Assembly: GCF_014646995.1 (NCBI RefSeq)
Contig: NZ_BMOI01000001.1
Span: forward strand, 273,018-337,017
DNA length: 64,000 nucleotides
Origin: Curtobacterium luteum
GTDB taxonomy: Bacteria > Actinomycetota > Actinomycetes > Actinomycetales > Microbacteriaceae
Reading direction: 5' to 3'
Made by a program: the position numbers and the translations under genes. Within the stretch, counting starts at the first letter, position 1. The number at the start of each line of letters is the position of its first letter. Under the pieces are notes generated by a model that saw nothing but the letters and a program-made list of their open reading frames with translations, did no database searches and was not told where the DNA came from. This document shows positions 21,694 through 30,193 of the stretch, piece after piece.

Positions 21694-23261
21694 GCGCCCC
21701 GGTGAACGGGCAGCGGGCCCGTGGAGCCCGGCCGACGTCGGCCCGGCGCGTCGCGTTCGACGTGCTCCGCGCCGTGCAGGTCGACGACGCGTACGCCAAC
21801 CTCCTGCTCCCGTCACGCATCCGTCGCGCGGGGCTCTCCGCACGCGACGCGGCGTTCGCGACCGAGCTGACCTACGGGTCGATCCGGATGCTCGGTCGGT
21901 ACGACGTGATCGTGGGCATCGCGTCCGGTCGCCGGGTCGAGAACATCGAGGCGGACGTCCTCGACGTCATGCGTCTCGGTACGCACCAGCTGCTCGGCAT
22001 GCGCACCCCGACACACGCCGCCGTGTCCGCCACCGTCGAGCTCGCTCGTGAGGTCGGCGCCCGCCGGGCCACGGGCTTCGTCAACGCCGTGCTGCGCAAG
22101 GTCGCCGCGCGGACCGACGCCGAGTGGGACGCCGCGATCACCGAGGGCCGCGGCGGCGACGCGCTCCTGGCGACGCGGTGGTCGCACCCGACGTGGGTCG
22201 TGTCGGCGCTGCGGGACGCCCTCGCCGCCGAGCGGTCCCGCGACGAGCTCGCAGCGCTGCTCGCGGCCGACAACGTCGCACCGCGCGTGCAGCTCGCGGC
22301 GCTCCCCGGACTCGCGACGGACGACGACATCGCCACCGTCACCGCGGCGGCCGACGACCCGGCTGACCCGGCAGACGCCGACGCCGCGCCCGTGCACAGG
22401 GCGGACGCCGACACCGACGGGCAGGACGTCAGCGACGCGGTGGACCGGACCGACGACCCGTCGGAGGCCGACCGGGCGACCGGCGCCGTGCCTCCCGTCC
22501 GGTCCGAGGCGGACCTCTCACCGGTCTCGCCCACCGGCATCCGCGGGGTGTCCGGCGACCCCGCCCGCGTGCCGGGTGTCGCCGCCGGGCGGCTCCGCGT
22601 GCAGGACGAGGGCTCGCAGCTCGCCGCCCTCGCGCTCAGCAGGTCGTCCGACGTCCGACCGGGCGAGCGGTGGCTGGACATGTGCGCCGGCCCCGGGGGC
22701 AAGGCAGCGCTGCTCGCGGCGGAGGCTGCCGTCGGCGGTGCGCACCTCGTCGCGAACGAACTCGTCCCCGCGCGGGTCGGTCTCGTGCGGAAGGCCCTCG
22801 CGGGCTTCGGCGACGTGGTGACCGTCGTCGAGGGTGACGGGCGACGTTTCGGTCGGGACGGTGCAGGCGTGCAGTACGACCGCGTCCTGCTCGACGCACC
22901 CTGCACCGGGCTCGGGGCGCTCCGGCGTCGACCGGAGGCGCGGTGGCGCAAGCAGCCCGAGGACGTGCCGGAGCTCGCCGAGCTGCAGTCGGAGCTGCTC
23001 GACGCGGCCGTCCGCGTCCTCGCGCCCGGCGGGACCCTGGCGTACGTCACGTGCTCACCGCACCTCGCGGAGACGCGCGGGCAGGTCGACGCCGTGCTCG
23101 AACGCCACCCCGGTGTGCTCGAGCAGCTCGACACCGCCGGGGTCGTCCGGTCGGTGGCCGTGCGGGACCCGCAGGTTGCGGACGGACCGGTCGCCCAGCT
23201 GTGGCCGCACCGCATCGGCACCGACGCCATGTTCGTCGCACTGTTCCGCCGCGTGGGTTGA
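21690..23261 (+). CDS. rsmB: 16S rRNA (cytosine-967-C5) methyltransferase
   Basis: 523-aa RsmB. Residues 10-150 are the NusB-like RNA-binding domain (AFATELTYGSIRMLGRYD, RATGFVNAVLRKVA). The SAM domain carries LDMCAGPGGKAALLA, LLDAPCTGLGALRRRPEARW and the catalytic Cys region VTCSPHLAETRGQVD. Between them, about residues 215-285, sits an insert rich in Asp, Ala and Pro (DDPADPADADAAPVHRADAD and more) that is not part of the usual fold and looks disordered. GTG start overlaps fmt by 4 bases. The stop codon lies inside the first copy of a 37-base tandem repeat. Confidence 0.95.
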   Translation: MSAPVNGQRARGARPTSARRVAFDVLRAVQVDDAYANLLLPSRIRRAGLSARDAAFATELTYGSIRMLGRYDVIVGIASGRRVENIEADVLDVMRLGTHQLLGMRTPTHAAVSATVELAREVGARRATGFVNAVLRKVAARTDAEWDAAITEGRGGDALLATRWSHPTWVVSALRDALAAERSRDELAALLAADNVAPRVQLAALPGLATDDDIATVTAAADDPADPADADAAPVHRADADTDGQDVSDAVDRTDDPSEADRATGAVPPVRSEADLSPVSPTGIRGVSGDPARVPGVAAGRLRVQDEGSQLAALALSRSSDVRPGERWLDMCAGPGGKAALLAAEAAVGGAHLVANELVPARVGLVRKALAGFGDVVTVVEGDGRRFGRDGAGVQYDRVLLDAPCTGLGALRRRPEARWRKQPEDVPELAELQSELLDAAVRVLAPGGTLAYVTCSPHLAETRGQVDAVLERHPGVLEQLDTAGVVRSVAVRDPQVADGPVAQLWPHRIGTDAMFVALFRRVG

Positions 23262-23410
23262 GCGGGCGGCGCGGCTGCGATGCTGAGTCTCGGGCTGAGC
23301 GGGCGGCGCGGCTGCGATGCTGAGTCTCGGGCTGAGCGACGGCTCTCGTGCCGCGGCGCCCGAGAACCGTCGCTGAGACCGAGTCTCGCGGAACGCGAAC
23401 CGAGTCTCGG
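23260..23410. repeat. 37-base tandem repeat and GAGTCTCG words between rsmB and rpe
   Basis: Two identical 37-base copies at 23260-23296 and 23297-23333, each holding GGGCGGCGCGGCTGCGATGC followed by TGAGTCTCGGGCT. Two more GAGTCTCG words follow at 23381 and 23402. GAGTCTCG is close to a self-complementary word. The first copy begins inside the rsmB stop codon. No open frame looks real. Possibly protein-binding sites or an expanded repeat. Confidence 0.75.
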
Positions 23411-23430
23411 GGCACCACTGGCACCGCCGG

Positions 23431-23436
23431 TAGGCT
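23431..23436 (+). promoter_or_regulatory. rpe -10 box, leaderless
   Basis: TAGGCT with 6 bases to the GTG start, so transcription is expected to begin at or next to the start codon. Confidence 0.55.
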
Positions 23437-23442
23437 TGCCGG

Positions 23443-24102
23443 GTGACGATCCGCATCTCGCCGAGCATCCTGTCCGCCGACTTCGCGAACCTCGAGCGTG
23501 AGCTCCACCGCATCGAGACCGCCGACCTGGTGCACGTCGACGTGATGGACAACCACTTCGTGCCGAACCTCACGCTCGGGCTCCCGATCGTGCAGCGCCT
23601 GCAGGAGGTCTCCCCGGTGCCCCTCGACGTGCACCTGATGATCACCGACGCCGACACGCAGGCACCGAAGTACGCCGAGACGGGTGCGTCGAGCGTGACG
23701 TTCCACTTCGAGGCCGCGACCGACCCGGTGGCCACCGCCGCCGCGATCCGGTCGAACGGGGCCCGTGCCGCCGTCGCCGTGAAGCCGGGGACGCCGGTCA
23801 CGCAGGTGCTGCACCACCTCGACGCCTACGACATGATCCTGTTCATGACCGTCGAGCCGGGGTTCGGCGGGCAGTCCTTCATGCCCGAGGTGATGCCCAA
23901 GCTGGCCGACGCCCGCGCGGCGGTCGACGCGTCCGGCCTCGACGTCTGGCTCGAGGTCGACGGTGGCATCGCGGTGGACACCGTGCCCGAGGCCGTGCGG
24001 AGCGGCGCCGACACCCTCGTCGCGGGCTCGGCGGTGTACGGCGGCGAGCCGGCCCAGCGCATCGCGGACCTGCGCGCGGCAGCCACGGCGGCGCGAGCAT
24101 GA
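23443..24102 (+). CDS. rpe: Ribulose-phosphate 3-epimerase
   Basis: 219-aa TIM-barrel metalloenzyme interconverting ribulose 5-phosphate and xylulose 5-phosphate in the pentose phosphate pathway. [37 protein letters not shown] (metal His/Asp), [20 protein letters not shown] and [12 protein letters not shown] are all diagnostic. No ribosome binding site precedes the GTG; a -10 box 6 bases upstream implies a leaderless mRNA. The stop overlaps an ATG at 24099 in the hisE frame, but I place the hisE start further on. Confidence 0.97.
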   Translation: MTIRISPSILSADFANLERELHRIETADLVHVDVMDNHFVPNLTLGLPIVQRLQEVSPVPLDVHLMITDADTQAPKYAETGASSVTFHFEAATDPVATAAAIRSNGARAAVAVKPGTPVTQVLHHLDAYDMILFMTVEPGFGGQSFMPEVMPKLADARAAVDASGLDVWLEVDGGIAVDTVPEAVRSGADTLVAGSAVYGGEPAQRIADLRAAATAARA

Positions 24103-24181
24103 CGGGAGCCGTGACGGACGTGGCGGACCCGAGCCGCGCCTCCCGTCCGGACGGTGTGGCCTCTGCACCCGCTCGGGACGG

Positions 24182-24187
24182 TAGCCT
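24182..24187 (+). promoter_or_regulatory. hisE -10 box, leaderless
   Basis: TAGCCT followed by 7 bases and the hisE GTG. The same TAGCCT-GGAC arrangement precedes coaE. Confidence 0.5.
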
Positions 24188-24194
24188 GGACCGC

Positions 24195-24458
24195 GTGAAG
24201 ACGTTCGACGACCTGTTCGCGGAGCTGACCGAGAAGGCGCGCACGCGCCCCGAGGGCTCCGGCACCGTCGCCGAACTGGACGCCGGCGTGCACCAGATCG
24301 GCAAGAAGATCGTGGAAGAGGCAGCCGAGGTCTGGATGGCGGCCGAGTACGAGGGCGACGAGCGCACCTCGGAGGAGATCTCGCAGCTGATCTACCACCT
24401 CCAGGTGCTCATGGTCGCGAAGGGGCTCACCCCGGCGGACGTCTGGCGACATTTGTAG
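24195..24458 (+). CDS. hisE: Phosphoribosyl-ATP pyrophosphatase
   Basis: 87-aa MazG-fold enzyme for histidine step 2, hydrolysing PR-ATP to PR-AMP. The core [39 protein letters not shown] (metal-binding Glu) and [16 protein letters not shown] are typical. I choose the GTG at 24195 because family similarity begins there and a -10 box lies 7 bases upstream. The alternative ATG at 24099 overlaps the rpe stop by 4 bases and would add 32 low-complexity residues that include a copy of GCCTCCCGTCCG, so it looks non-coding. hisI, the next step, is a separate gene at 26341. Confidence 0.93.
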   Translation: MKTFDDLFAELTEKARTRPEGSGTVAELDAGVHQIGKKIVEEAAEVWMAAEYEGDERTSEEISQLIYHLQVLMVAKGLTPADVWRHL

Positions 24459-24461
24459 GGA

Positions 24462-24527
24462 GCGCACCAGCGCCCAGCGGCGCACCAGCGCCCGGCGGCG
24501 CCCAGCGCCCACCAGCGCCCAGCGCAC
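24462..24527. repeat. GCACCAGCGCCC repeat array before hisG
   Basis: GCGCACCAGCGCCCAGCGG at 24462 is followed directly by CGCACCAGCGCCCGGCGG and then by partial copies (CGCCCAGCGCCC, ACCAGCGCCCAGCGCACC) to about 24527. It fills most of the 112-base gap between hisE and hisG. No gene seen. Confidence 0.65.
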
Positions 24528-24570
24528 CCCGACGGACCGCCCGACACCTCCACCAGAAAGCAGACCCCTG

Positions 24571-25410
24571 ATGCTCCGCATCGCCGTGCCCAACAAGGGC
24601 TCGCTGTCCGAGACCGCCTCCGAGATGCTCAAGGAGGCCGGGTACGCCGGTCGCCGTGACCCGAAGGCGCTGCACCTGATCGACGAGCGGAACGGGGTCG
24701 AGTTCTTCTTCCTCCGCCCGCGCGACATCGCGACCTACGTCGGCTCGGGTGCCCTCGACGTCGGCATCACCGGCCGTGACCTCCTGCTCGACTCCGGGTC
24801 CGAGGCGCACGAGGTCGACGCGCTCGACTTCGCGGGCTCGACCTTCCGGTTCGCGGGCACGCCGGGGCGGTTCTCCGCGCTGCAGGACCTCGAGGGCGTG
24901 CGCGTGGCGACGAGCTACCCCGGCCTCGTCGGCGACTTCCTCGCCGGCCACGGTGTCACCGCGACGCTCGTGAAGCTCGACGGCGCGGTCGAGAGCGCCG
25001 TCCGGGTCGGGGTCGCGGACGCGGTCGCCGACGTCGTCTCGACGGGCAGCACGCTCCGGCAGGCCGGGCTCGAGATCTTCGGCCCGGTGATCCTCGAGTC
25101 CACCGCCGTGCTCATCGCCACGGACGAGGACCGCGCGGGCATCGACGTCCTCCGTCGTCGGCTGCACGGCGTGCTCGTGGCGCGCGGCTACGTGATGCTC
25201 GACTACGACATCCCGACGGCGCTCGTGCCGGACGCCACCGCGATCGCCTCGGGCATGGAGTCGCCGACGGTCTCGCCGCTCCACGGCCGCGACTGGTCGG
25301 CGGTCCGCGTGATGATCCCGCGGTCGGACATGAACCAGATCATGGACTCGCTGTACGAGCTCGGCGCGCGGGCGATCCTGGTCAGCTCGATCCACGCGGC
25401 TCGACTGTGA
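24571..25410 (+). CDS. hisG: ATP phosphoribosyltransferase (long form)
   Basis: 279-aa HisG, first histidine enzyme, joining ATP and PRPP. Begins [23 protein letters not shown] loop region [15 protein letters not shown]; the C-terminal 75 residues ([38 protein letters not shown]) form the ACT-like regulatory domain of the long, HisZ-independent form, which is normally feedback-inhibited by histidine. ATG start with AGAAAG about 10 bases upstream. Stop overlaps the hisF GTG by 4 bases. Confidence 0.97.
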   Translation: MLRIAVPNKGSLSETASEMLKEAGYAGRRDPKALHLIDERNGVEFFFLRPRDIATYVGSGALDVGITGRDLLLDSGSEAHEVDALDFAGSTFRFAGTPGRFSALQDLEGVRVATSYPGLVGDFLAGHGVTATLVKLDGAVESAVRVGVADAVADVVSTGSTLRQAGLEIFGPVILESTAVLIATDEDRAGIDVLRRRLHGVLVARGYVMLDYDIPTALVPDATAIASGMESPTVSPLHGRDWSAVRVMIPRSDMNQIMDSLYELGARAILVSSIHAARL

Positions 25411-26216
25411 CCGCCCCGGTGCCCGAGGACGCGTCCGGCTCGCCCGCACGCGAGGGCCGCGTCGCGGTCCGGGTCGTCCCCTGCCTCGACGTGCAGGGCG
25501 GGCGCGTGGTCAAGGGCGTGAACTTCCTGGACCTCCAGGACGCCGGGGACCCGGTCGAGCTCGCGGCGCGCTACTACGAACAGGGCGCGGACGAACTCAC
25601 CTTCCTCGACGTCGGTGCGACGGTCGAGAACCGCGCGACGATGTACGACACCGTGACCCGCACGGCCGAGCAGGTCTTCATCCCGCTCACGGTCGGCGGT
25701 GGCGTCCGCAGCGTCGACGACGTGGCCCGGCTGCAGCAGTGCGGCGCGGACAAGATCGGCGTGAACAGCGCCGCGATCGCACGGCCCGAGCTCGTCGGCG
25801 AGATCGCCGACCGGTTCGGCGCGCAGGCGGTCGTCCTCTCGCTCGACGTGAAGCGCTCCGACCGCATGCCGTCCGGGTTCGTCGTCACGACGCACGGCGG
25901 CCGCACCGAGTCCGACCTCGACGCGATCCGCTGGGCGCACGAGGCCGTCGAGCGCGGGGCCGGGGAACTCCTCGTCAACTCGATCGACGCCGACGGCACG
26001 AAGAACGGGTTCGACCTGGAACTGGTCGCCGCGGTCCGCGCGGTCGCGTCCGTCCCGGTCATCGCCTCGGGCGGTGCAGGGCTCCTCGACCACTTCGCAC
26101 CGGCGGTCGACGCGGGTGCCGACGCGGTCCTCGCGGCGAGCGTCTTCCACCGCGGCGAGATGACGATCGGCGACGTGAAGTCGGCGCTCCGCGCCGCGGG
26201 CCACCTCGTCCGCTGA
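25407..26216 (+). CDS. hisF: Imidazole glycerol phosphate synthase subunit HisF
   Basis: 269-aa TIM-barrel cyclase subunit that uses ammonia from HisH to make IGP and [25 protein letters not shown] (catalytic Asp), [29 protein letters not shown] and [13 protein letters not shown] identify it. About 17 extra N-terminal residues precede the core. Its partner hisH, and hisA, B, C and D, are not in this window, so this is a split his locus. GTG start overlaps hisG by 4 bases. Confidence 0.96.
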   Translation: MTAPVPEDASGSPAREGRVAVRVVPCLDVQGGRVVKGVNFLDLQDAGDPVELAARYYEQGADELTFLDVGATVENRATMYDTVTRTAEQVFIPLTVGGGVRSVDDVARLQQCGADKIGVNSAAIARPELVGEIADRFGAQAVVLSLDVKRSDRMPSGFVVTTHGGRTESDLDAIRWAHEAVERGAGELLVNSIDADGTKNGFDLELVAAVRAVASVPVIASGGAGLLDHFAPAVDAGADAVLAASVFHRGEMTIGDVKSALRAAGHLVR

Positions 26217-26261
26217 CCCGGTCCGGCCGGCCGGCTGCGGCCCTCGACGTGCCCGACCACC

Positions 26262-26305
26262 GGCCTGGAGGCACGTGGCGGCGCCGCCCCGGGCCTCCCG
26301 TCCGT
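26262..26305. repeat. Copy of the dispersed palindrome after hisF
   Basis: GGCCTGGAGGC on the left and GGGCCTCCCGTCCG on the right, with GGCGGCGCCGCC, itself a perfect palindrome, between them. Could terminate the hisGF transcript. Confidence 0.6.
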
Positions 26306-26325
26306 CCCGCGCGCACCGCGCGCCG

Positions 26326-26331
26326 TAGGCT
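26326..26331 (+). promoter_or_regulatory. hisI -10 box, near-leaderless
   Basis: TAGGCT with 9 bases to the ATG, giving a leader of about 0-3 bases. No Shine-Dalgarno is needed or seen. Confidence 0.5.
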
Positions 26332-26340
26332 AGGAGCCTC

Positions 26341-26724
26341 ATGACCGACAGCACCAACGCCAGCACCGACGCGGTCCTCGACCGCGTGCGCTTCGGTGCG
26401 GACGGCCTGCTCCCCGCCATCGTGCAGGAGGAATCGTCGAAGGACGTCCTCATGCTCGGCTACATGGACCGGGAGGCACTCCGCCGCACCCTGACCGAGG
26501 GCCGGGTGACCTTCTGGTCCCGCTCCCGGCAGGAGTACTGGCGCAAGGGCGACACCTCCGGCCACGCACAGTACGTGCGCGCAGCAGCCCTCGACTGCGA
26601 CGACGACACCCTCCTGGTGACCGTGCAGCAGGTCGGTGCGGCCTGCCACACCGGCGCACACGCGTGCTTCGACGTCGATCCGCTCACGCCCGTCACGGCG
26701 ACCGCCCCGGAGGCCACCCGATGA
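26341..26724 (+). CDS. hisI: Phosphoribosyl-AMP cyclohydrolase
   Basis: 127-aa zinc enzyme opening the adenine ring in histidine step 3. The Zn/Mg sites are visible: Cys86 in ALDCDDDTLLVTVQQVGAAC, Cys102 and Cys109 in CHTGAHAC. VLMLGYMDREAL and TFWSRSRQEYWRKG are classic. Monofunctional (no HisE domain, which is at 24195). ATG overlap of 4 bases with trpE joins a histidine gene directly to the tryptophan genes, the order known from mycobacteria. Confidence 0.97.
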   Translation: MTDSTNASTDAVLDRVRFGADGLLPAIVQEESSKDVLMLGYMDREALRRTLTEGRVTFWSRSRQEYWRKGDTSGHAQYVRAAALDCDDDTLLVTVQQVGAACHTGAHACFDVDPLTPVTATAPEATR

Positions 26725-28247
26725 CCACCAGCACGACGACCGCGCGCGCCGAGTTCGACGGGCTCCTCGCCGACCACCGGGTCGTGCCCGTGGTCCGCGC
26801 GCTCTTCGCCGACAGCGAGACCCCGGTCGGCGTGTACCGGAAGCTCGCCGACGGTCGCCCGGGCTCGTTCCTCCTCGAGTCGGCCGGTCAGGGCGGCCTG
26901 TGGTCGCGCTGGTCGTTCGTCGGTGTGCGGAGTTTCGGCGTCCTCACGCAGGACGGCGACCGCGCGGCCTGGATCGACACCGGCATCCCGGCGTCGCGTG
27001 CGGTCGACTCGCTCGACGGCGCTCCGCTCGACGTGCTGGCGCGCCTGCACGAGCGGTGGGCCACCCCGCGGGTCCCCGGTACACCGCCGCTCGTCGGCGG
27101 CACGGTCGGGTTCATCGGGTGGGAAGCGGTCCGGCAGCTCGAGCACCTGCCGAACGTGCCCGCCGCGGACTTCGACGTCCCCGGGCAGGCGCTCGCGTTC
27201 GTCTCCGAGCTCGCCGCACTCGACCACCGCACCGGGCTCGTCCTGCTCGTCGCGAGCGTGCTCAACGACGGCGTCGACGACGCGGACACCATGTGGGCGG
27301 ACGCGCAGGCCCGGCTCGACCGGATGCAGGCGGACCTCGTCCAGCCGACCGTCGCGACCGTCGCCGAGGCGTTCGACATCGCCGACCCGGCACCGACCCA
27401 CCGGTCGACCCCGGACGAGTACATGGCGGCCGTCGAGCGCTCGAAGGACTTCATCCGAGACGGGGACGTCTTCCAGGTCGTCATCTCGCAGCGGTTCGAC
27501 CAGGACGTCACGGCCGACCCGCTCGACGTCTACCGGGTGCTGCGCATGCTCAACCCGAGCCCGTACATGTACTTCCTGGCGCTGCGCGACGTCCACGACG
27601 AGCCGTTCTGGATCGTCGGCGCCTCACCGGAGGCCCTGGTCAAGGTGCAGGCGGGCCGGGCGATCACGCACCCGATCGCCGGTTCGCGTCCGCGTGGCGC
27701 CACCCCCGAGGAGGACGTCCGCCTCGGCGAGGACCTGCTCGAGGACCCGAAGGAGCGCGCCGAGCACCTCATGCTCGTCGACCTCGCGCGCAACGACCTG
27801 CAGAAGGTGTGCGAGCCGGGCACGGTGGCGGTCACCGAGTTCATGACGGTCGAGCGCTTCAGCCACATCATGCACCTCGTGTCGAGCGTCGAGGGCGCGG
27901 TCCGTACCGACGCCTCGGCCATCGACGTGTTCCGCGCGACGTTCCCCGCCGGCACACTGTCGGGTGCGCCGAAGCCCCGCGCGCTGGAGATCATCGACGA
28001 GCTCGAGCCGGCGAAGCGTGGTGCCTACGCGGGGGTCGTCGGGTACTTCGACTTCGCGGGCGACGCCGACCTCGCGATCGCGATCCGGACCGCCCTCATC
28101 CAGGACGGTGTGGCCCGCGTGCAGGCCGGCGCCGGACTCGTCGCGGACTCGGACCCCGCCACGGAGCACCAGGAGGCCGTGAACAAGGCCGCCGCTCCGC
28201 TCCGTGCGGTCGCGACCGCGAACCGGATGCGCGAGGTGCTGTCGTGA
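26721..28247 (+). CDS. trpE: Anthranilate synthase component I
   Basis: 508-aa chorismate-utilising enzyme making anthranilate with the TrpG glutaminase. The N-terminal LLES segment (FLLESAGQGGLWSRWSFVGV) is the usual tryptophan feedback site. The catalytic half shows FQVVISQRFDQDV, NPSPYMYFL, PIAGSRPRGATPEED, LVDLARNDLQKV and GTLSGAPKPRALEIID. No trpG or trpD lies in this window. ATG overlaps hisI by 4 bases; the stop overlaps the next GTG by 4 bases. Confidence 0.98.
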   Translation: MTTSTTTARAEFDGLLADHRVVPVVRALFADSETPVGVYRKLADGRPGSFLLESAGQGGLWSRWSFVGVRSFGVLTQDGDRAAWIDTGIPASRAVDSLDGAPLDVLARLHERWATPRVPGTPPLVGGTVGFIGWEAVRQLEHLPNVPAADFDVPGQALAFVSELAALDHRTGLVLLVASVLNDGVDDADTMWADAQARLDRMQADLVQPTVATVAEAFDIADPAPTHRSTPDEYMAAVERSKDFIRDGDVFQVVISQRFDQDVTADPLDVYRVLRMLNPSPYMYFLALRDVHDEPFWIVGASPEALVKVQAGRAITHPIAGSRPRGATPEEDVRLGEDLLEDPKERAEHLMLVDLARNDLQKVCEPGTVAVTEFMTVERFSHIMHLVSSVEGAVRTDASAIDVFRATFPAGTLSGAPKPRALEIIDELEPAKRGAYAGVVGYFDFAGDADLAIAIRTALIQDGVARVQAGAGLVADSDPATEHQEAVNKAAAPLRAVATANRMREVLS

Positions 28248-29065
28248 CGCTCCGGCGGTCCCGTCCCCTCGTCGTCGTCGCCGGGCTCGTCGTCGCGGGC
28301 ATCGTGATGCTGTCGTGGACCCAGACGTGGTTCACGGTCCACCTCCGCGCGGGTGCCGCGGTCGTCTCGACGGTCACGGCGGACGGCTCGAAGTCGGTCC
28401 CGCAGTACACCGCCCTCGCGATCGCCAGCCTCGCGCTGTTCCTCGCGATGACGATCGCGGGTCGGGTGGTGCGTGTGGTGCTCGCCGTCATCGAGGTCCT
28501 GCTCGGCGTCGCCGTCGTGGTCACCGGGGTGTCCGCCCTGCGTGACCCCGTCGCTGCGGCCCGCGGAGCGATCGGTGAGGTCGCCGGGGTGAGCGACCTC
28601 GGCGGCGTGCGGCGCGTCGTGTCCTCGGTCGACGTCACAGCCTGGCCGGCGGTGGGCATCGTCGGCGGCGTGCTGGCCGTGCTGCTCGGCGTCGTGGTCC
28701 TGTTCGTCCAACGTTCCTGGCCCGGTCCGAGCCGGAAGTACGGCGCCGCGACCGCCGGCGCCGCCGCCGACGCCCGCGCGGTCGCCGTGCAGCGGGACGC
28801 GATCACCGACTGGGACGACCTCTCGGCGGGCACCGACCCGACCGACGCCGACCAGACGCCGGTCCCGTCCGACGGAGACCCGGGGGCGTCCGCCCGCGGC
28901 GAGCGAGCACGGACCGAGCCGTCCGCCGACGGCGAGCGAGCACGGACCGAGCCGTCCGCCGACGGCGAGCGAGCACGGACCGCGGCGGTCGACGCGGTAG
29001 GGTTGGAAGGCGGCGATCGACCGACGACGCCGGAGCAGAACGAGGAGCACCGTGAGCAACACTGA
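28244..29065 (+). CDS. Trp biosynthesis-associated membrane protein
   Basis: 273-aa membrane protein in the position of Rv1610, the trp-operon-associated family. Four hydrophobic segments: residues 8-25, 56-72, 75-93 and 138-158 (WPAVGIVGGVLAVLLGVVVLF). MLSWTQTWF after helix 1 is typical. The cytoplasmic tail is low complexity and contains tandem GERARTEPSAD units from a 33-base repeat (28898-28930, 28931-28963, partial to 28982). A -10 box for the next gene sits inside the tail. Function is unknown; conservation next to trpE and trpC implies a role in tryptophan metabolism or transport (inference). GTG start overlaps trpE by 4 bases. Confidence 0.85.
   Translation: MTLRRSRPLVVVAGLVVAGIVMLSWTQTWFTVHLRAGAAVVSTVTADGSKSVPQYTALAIASLALFLAMTIAGRVVRVVLAVIEVLLGVAVVVTGVSALRDPVAAARGAIGEVAGVSDLGGVRRVVSSVDVTAWPAVGIVGGVLAVLLGVVVLFVQRSWPGPSRKYGAATAGAAADARAVAVQRDAITDWDDLSAGTDPTDADQTPVPSDGDPGASARGERARTEPSADGERARTEPSADGERARTAAVDAVGLEGGDRPTTPEQNEEHREQH
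28898..28982 (+). repeat. 33-base tandem repeat inside the Trp-associated membrane protein gene
   Basis: Two full identical 33-base copies and a 19-base partial third. Being a multiple of three, copy-number change keeps the frame, so the tail length may vary between strains. Confidence 0.85.
28998..29003 (+). promoter_or_regulatory. Internal -10 box before the HGxxPAAW gene
   Basis: TAGGGT inside the preceding coding sequence; would give a leader of about 42 bases ending in GAGGAG and the GTG at 29052, offering separate expression of the downstream trpCBA genes. Confidence 0.45.
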
Positions 29066-29291
29066 GCCCGCAGAACTCGGCGAGGGCCACTCGCCGGCAG
29101 CCTGGACGGCCGTCGTCATCATGCTGATCGGTTTCGCGGCTGGGACGCTCTTCTTCTGGTTCGACCAGCCGATCGGCGTGTGGATCTCCGCCGCGGTCGT
29201 CGTCATCGGTCTCGTCGTCGGCGGCGTCATGGCGAAGGCGGGCTACGGCGTCAACGGCCCGAAGTTCGTCCCGAAGCACCACGGCGAGTAG
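29052..29291 (+). CDS. HGxxPAAW-type small membrane protein
   Basis: 79-aa protein with two membrane helices (WTAVVIMLIGFAAGTLFFWF and VWISAAVVVIGLVVGGVM). The motif GHSPAAW before helix 1 defines the HGxxPAAW family, which sits between trpE and trpC in many actinobacteria. Ends in a basic tail (GPKFVPKHHGE). Function unknown. GTG start with GAGGAG about 5 bases upstream; overlaps the preceding gene by 14 bases in another frame. trpC follows after 7 bases. Confidence 0.88.
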   Translation: MSNTEPAELGEGHSPAAWTAVVIMLIGFAAGTLFFWFDQPIGVWISAAVVVIGLVVGGVMAKAGYGVNGPKFVPKHHGE

Positions 29292-29298
29292 TCCGAGC

Positions 29299-30090
29299 AT
29301 GTCGAACGTGCTCGAGACCCTCGTCGCGGGCGCGCTCGAGGACGCGGCCGCCCGTCGCGCCGACCGTCCCTACGCGGACGTCGAACGCGACCTCGACCGG
29401 GTGGCGTCGCCCCTCGACGCGCTCGCGTTCCTCGCCCCCGGCGACGACGTGAAGATCCTCGCCGAGGTCAAGCGTGCCAGCCCGTCCCGCGGCTCGATGG
29501 CCACCATCGCGGACCCCGCGGCCCTGGCCGCGGAGTACGAGCGCGGTGGCGCCTCGACGATCAGCGTCCTGACCGAGGGCCGCAAGTTCCTCGGCAGTCT
29601 GGCCGACCTCGAAGCCGTCAAGGCCCGCGTCGGCGTCCCGGTCCTGCGCAAGGACTTCATCGCCGACCCGTACCAGGTCGTCGAGGCACGCGCTGCCGGC
29701 GCCGACGTCGTGCTGCTCATCGTCGCGGCGCTCGAGCAGGCACGGCTCGTCGAGCTGCACGGCCTCGCCGAGGAACTCGGGATGCGCGTGCTCGTCGAGG
29801 CGCACTCCGCCGACGAGGTCTCCCGTGGCCTCGACGCCGGTGCCCGGATCCTCGGGGTGAACGCGCGCGACCTGACCGACTTCTCGCTCGACCGCGACCT
29901 CTTCGGCTCGCTGGCCGACCGCATCCCCGACGGCGTGGTCCGCGTCGCCGAGTCCGCGGTCGCCGGTCCTGCCGACGTCGCGCACTACCGCTCCGCGGGT
30001 GCCGACGTCGTCCTGGTGGGGGAGGCGCTCGTCACGGGCGACGACCCCGCCGCCACCCTCGCGTCGTTCATCGCCGCAGCGCGTTCCTGA
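29299..30090 (+). CDS. trpC: Indole-3-glycerol phosphate synthase
   Basis: 263-aa TIM-barrel enzyme closing the indole ring from Cd[21 protein letters not shown] (catalytic Glu, Lys), [51 protein letters not shown] and [12 protein letters not shown] mark all the barrel strands. Monofunctional, with no TrpF domain; trpF is absent here, so isomerisation may rest on PriA/HisA as in other actinobacteria (known for the group, not visible here). Weak ribosome binding site, 7 bases after the previous stop. Confidence 0.97.
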   Translation: MSNVLETLVAGALEDAAARRADRPYADVERDLDRVASPLDALAFLAPGDDVKILAEVKRASPSRGSMATIADPAALAAEYERGGASTISVLTEGRKFLGSLADLEAVKARVGVPVLRKDFIADPYQVVEARAAGADVVLLIVAALEQARLVELHGLAEELGMRVLVEAHSADEVSRGLDAGARILGVNARDLTDFSLDRDLFGSLADRIPDGVVRVAESAVAGPADVAHYRSAGADVVLVGEALVTGDDPAATLASFIAAARS

Positions 30091-30193
30091 CGCCGATCGC
30101 GGCGCCCGAGCGCGGCGACCGGGTCCCGTCCCGCGGCTCCCCAGCACGACCCACACGGTCCGGCAGCTCCGGACCCCGCACGGAAGGCACATC

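Noticed and set aside
24099-24194. hisE starting at the ATG that overlaps the rpe stop
   Set aside because: The extra 32 residues are low complexity and contain a dispersed palindrome arm; a leaderless promoter sits just before GTG 24195.
30091-30193. Trp attenuator between trpC and trpB
   Set aside because: No Trp-rich leader peptide and no terminator-like hairpin pair; just a ribosome binding site at its end.
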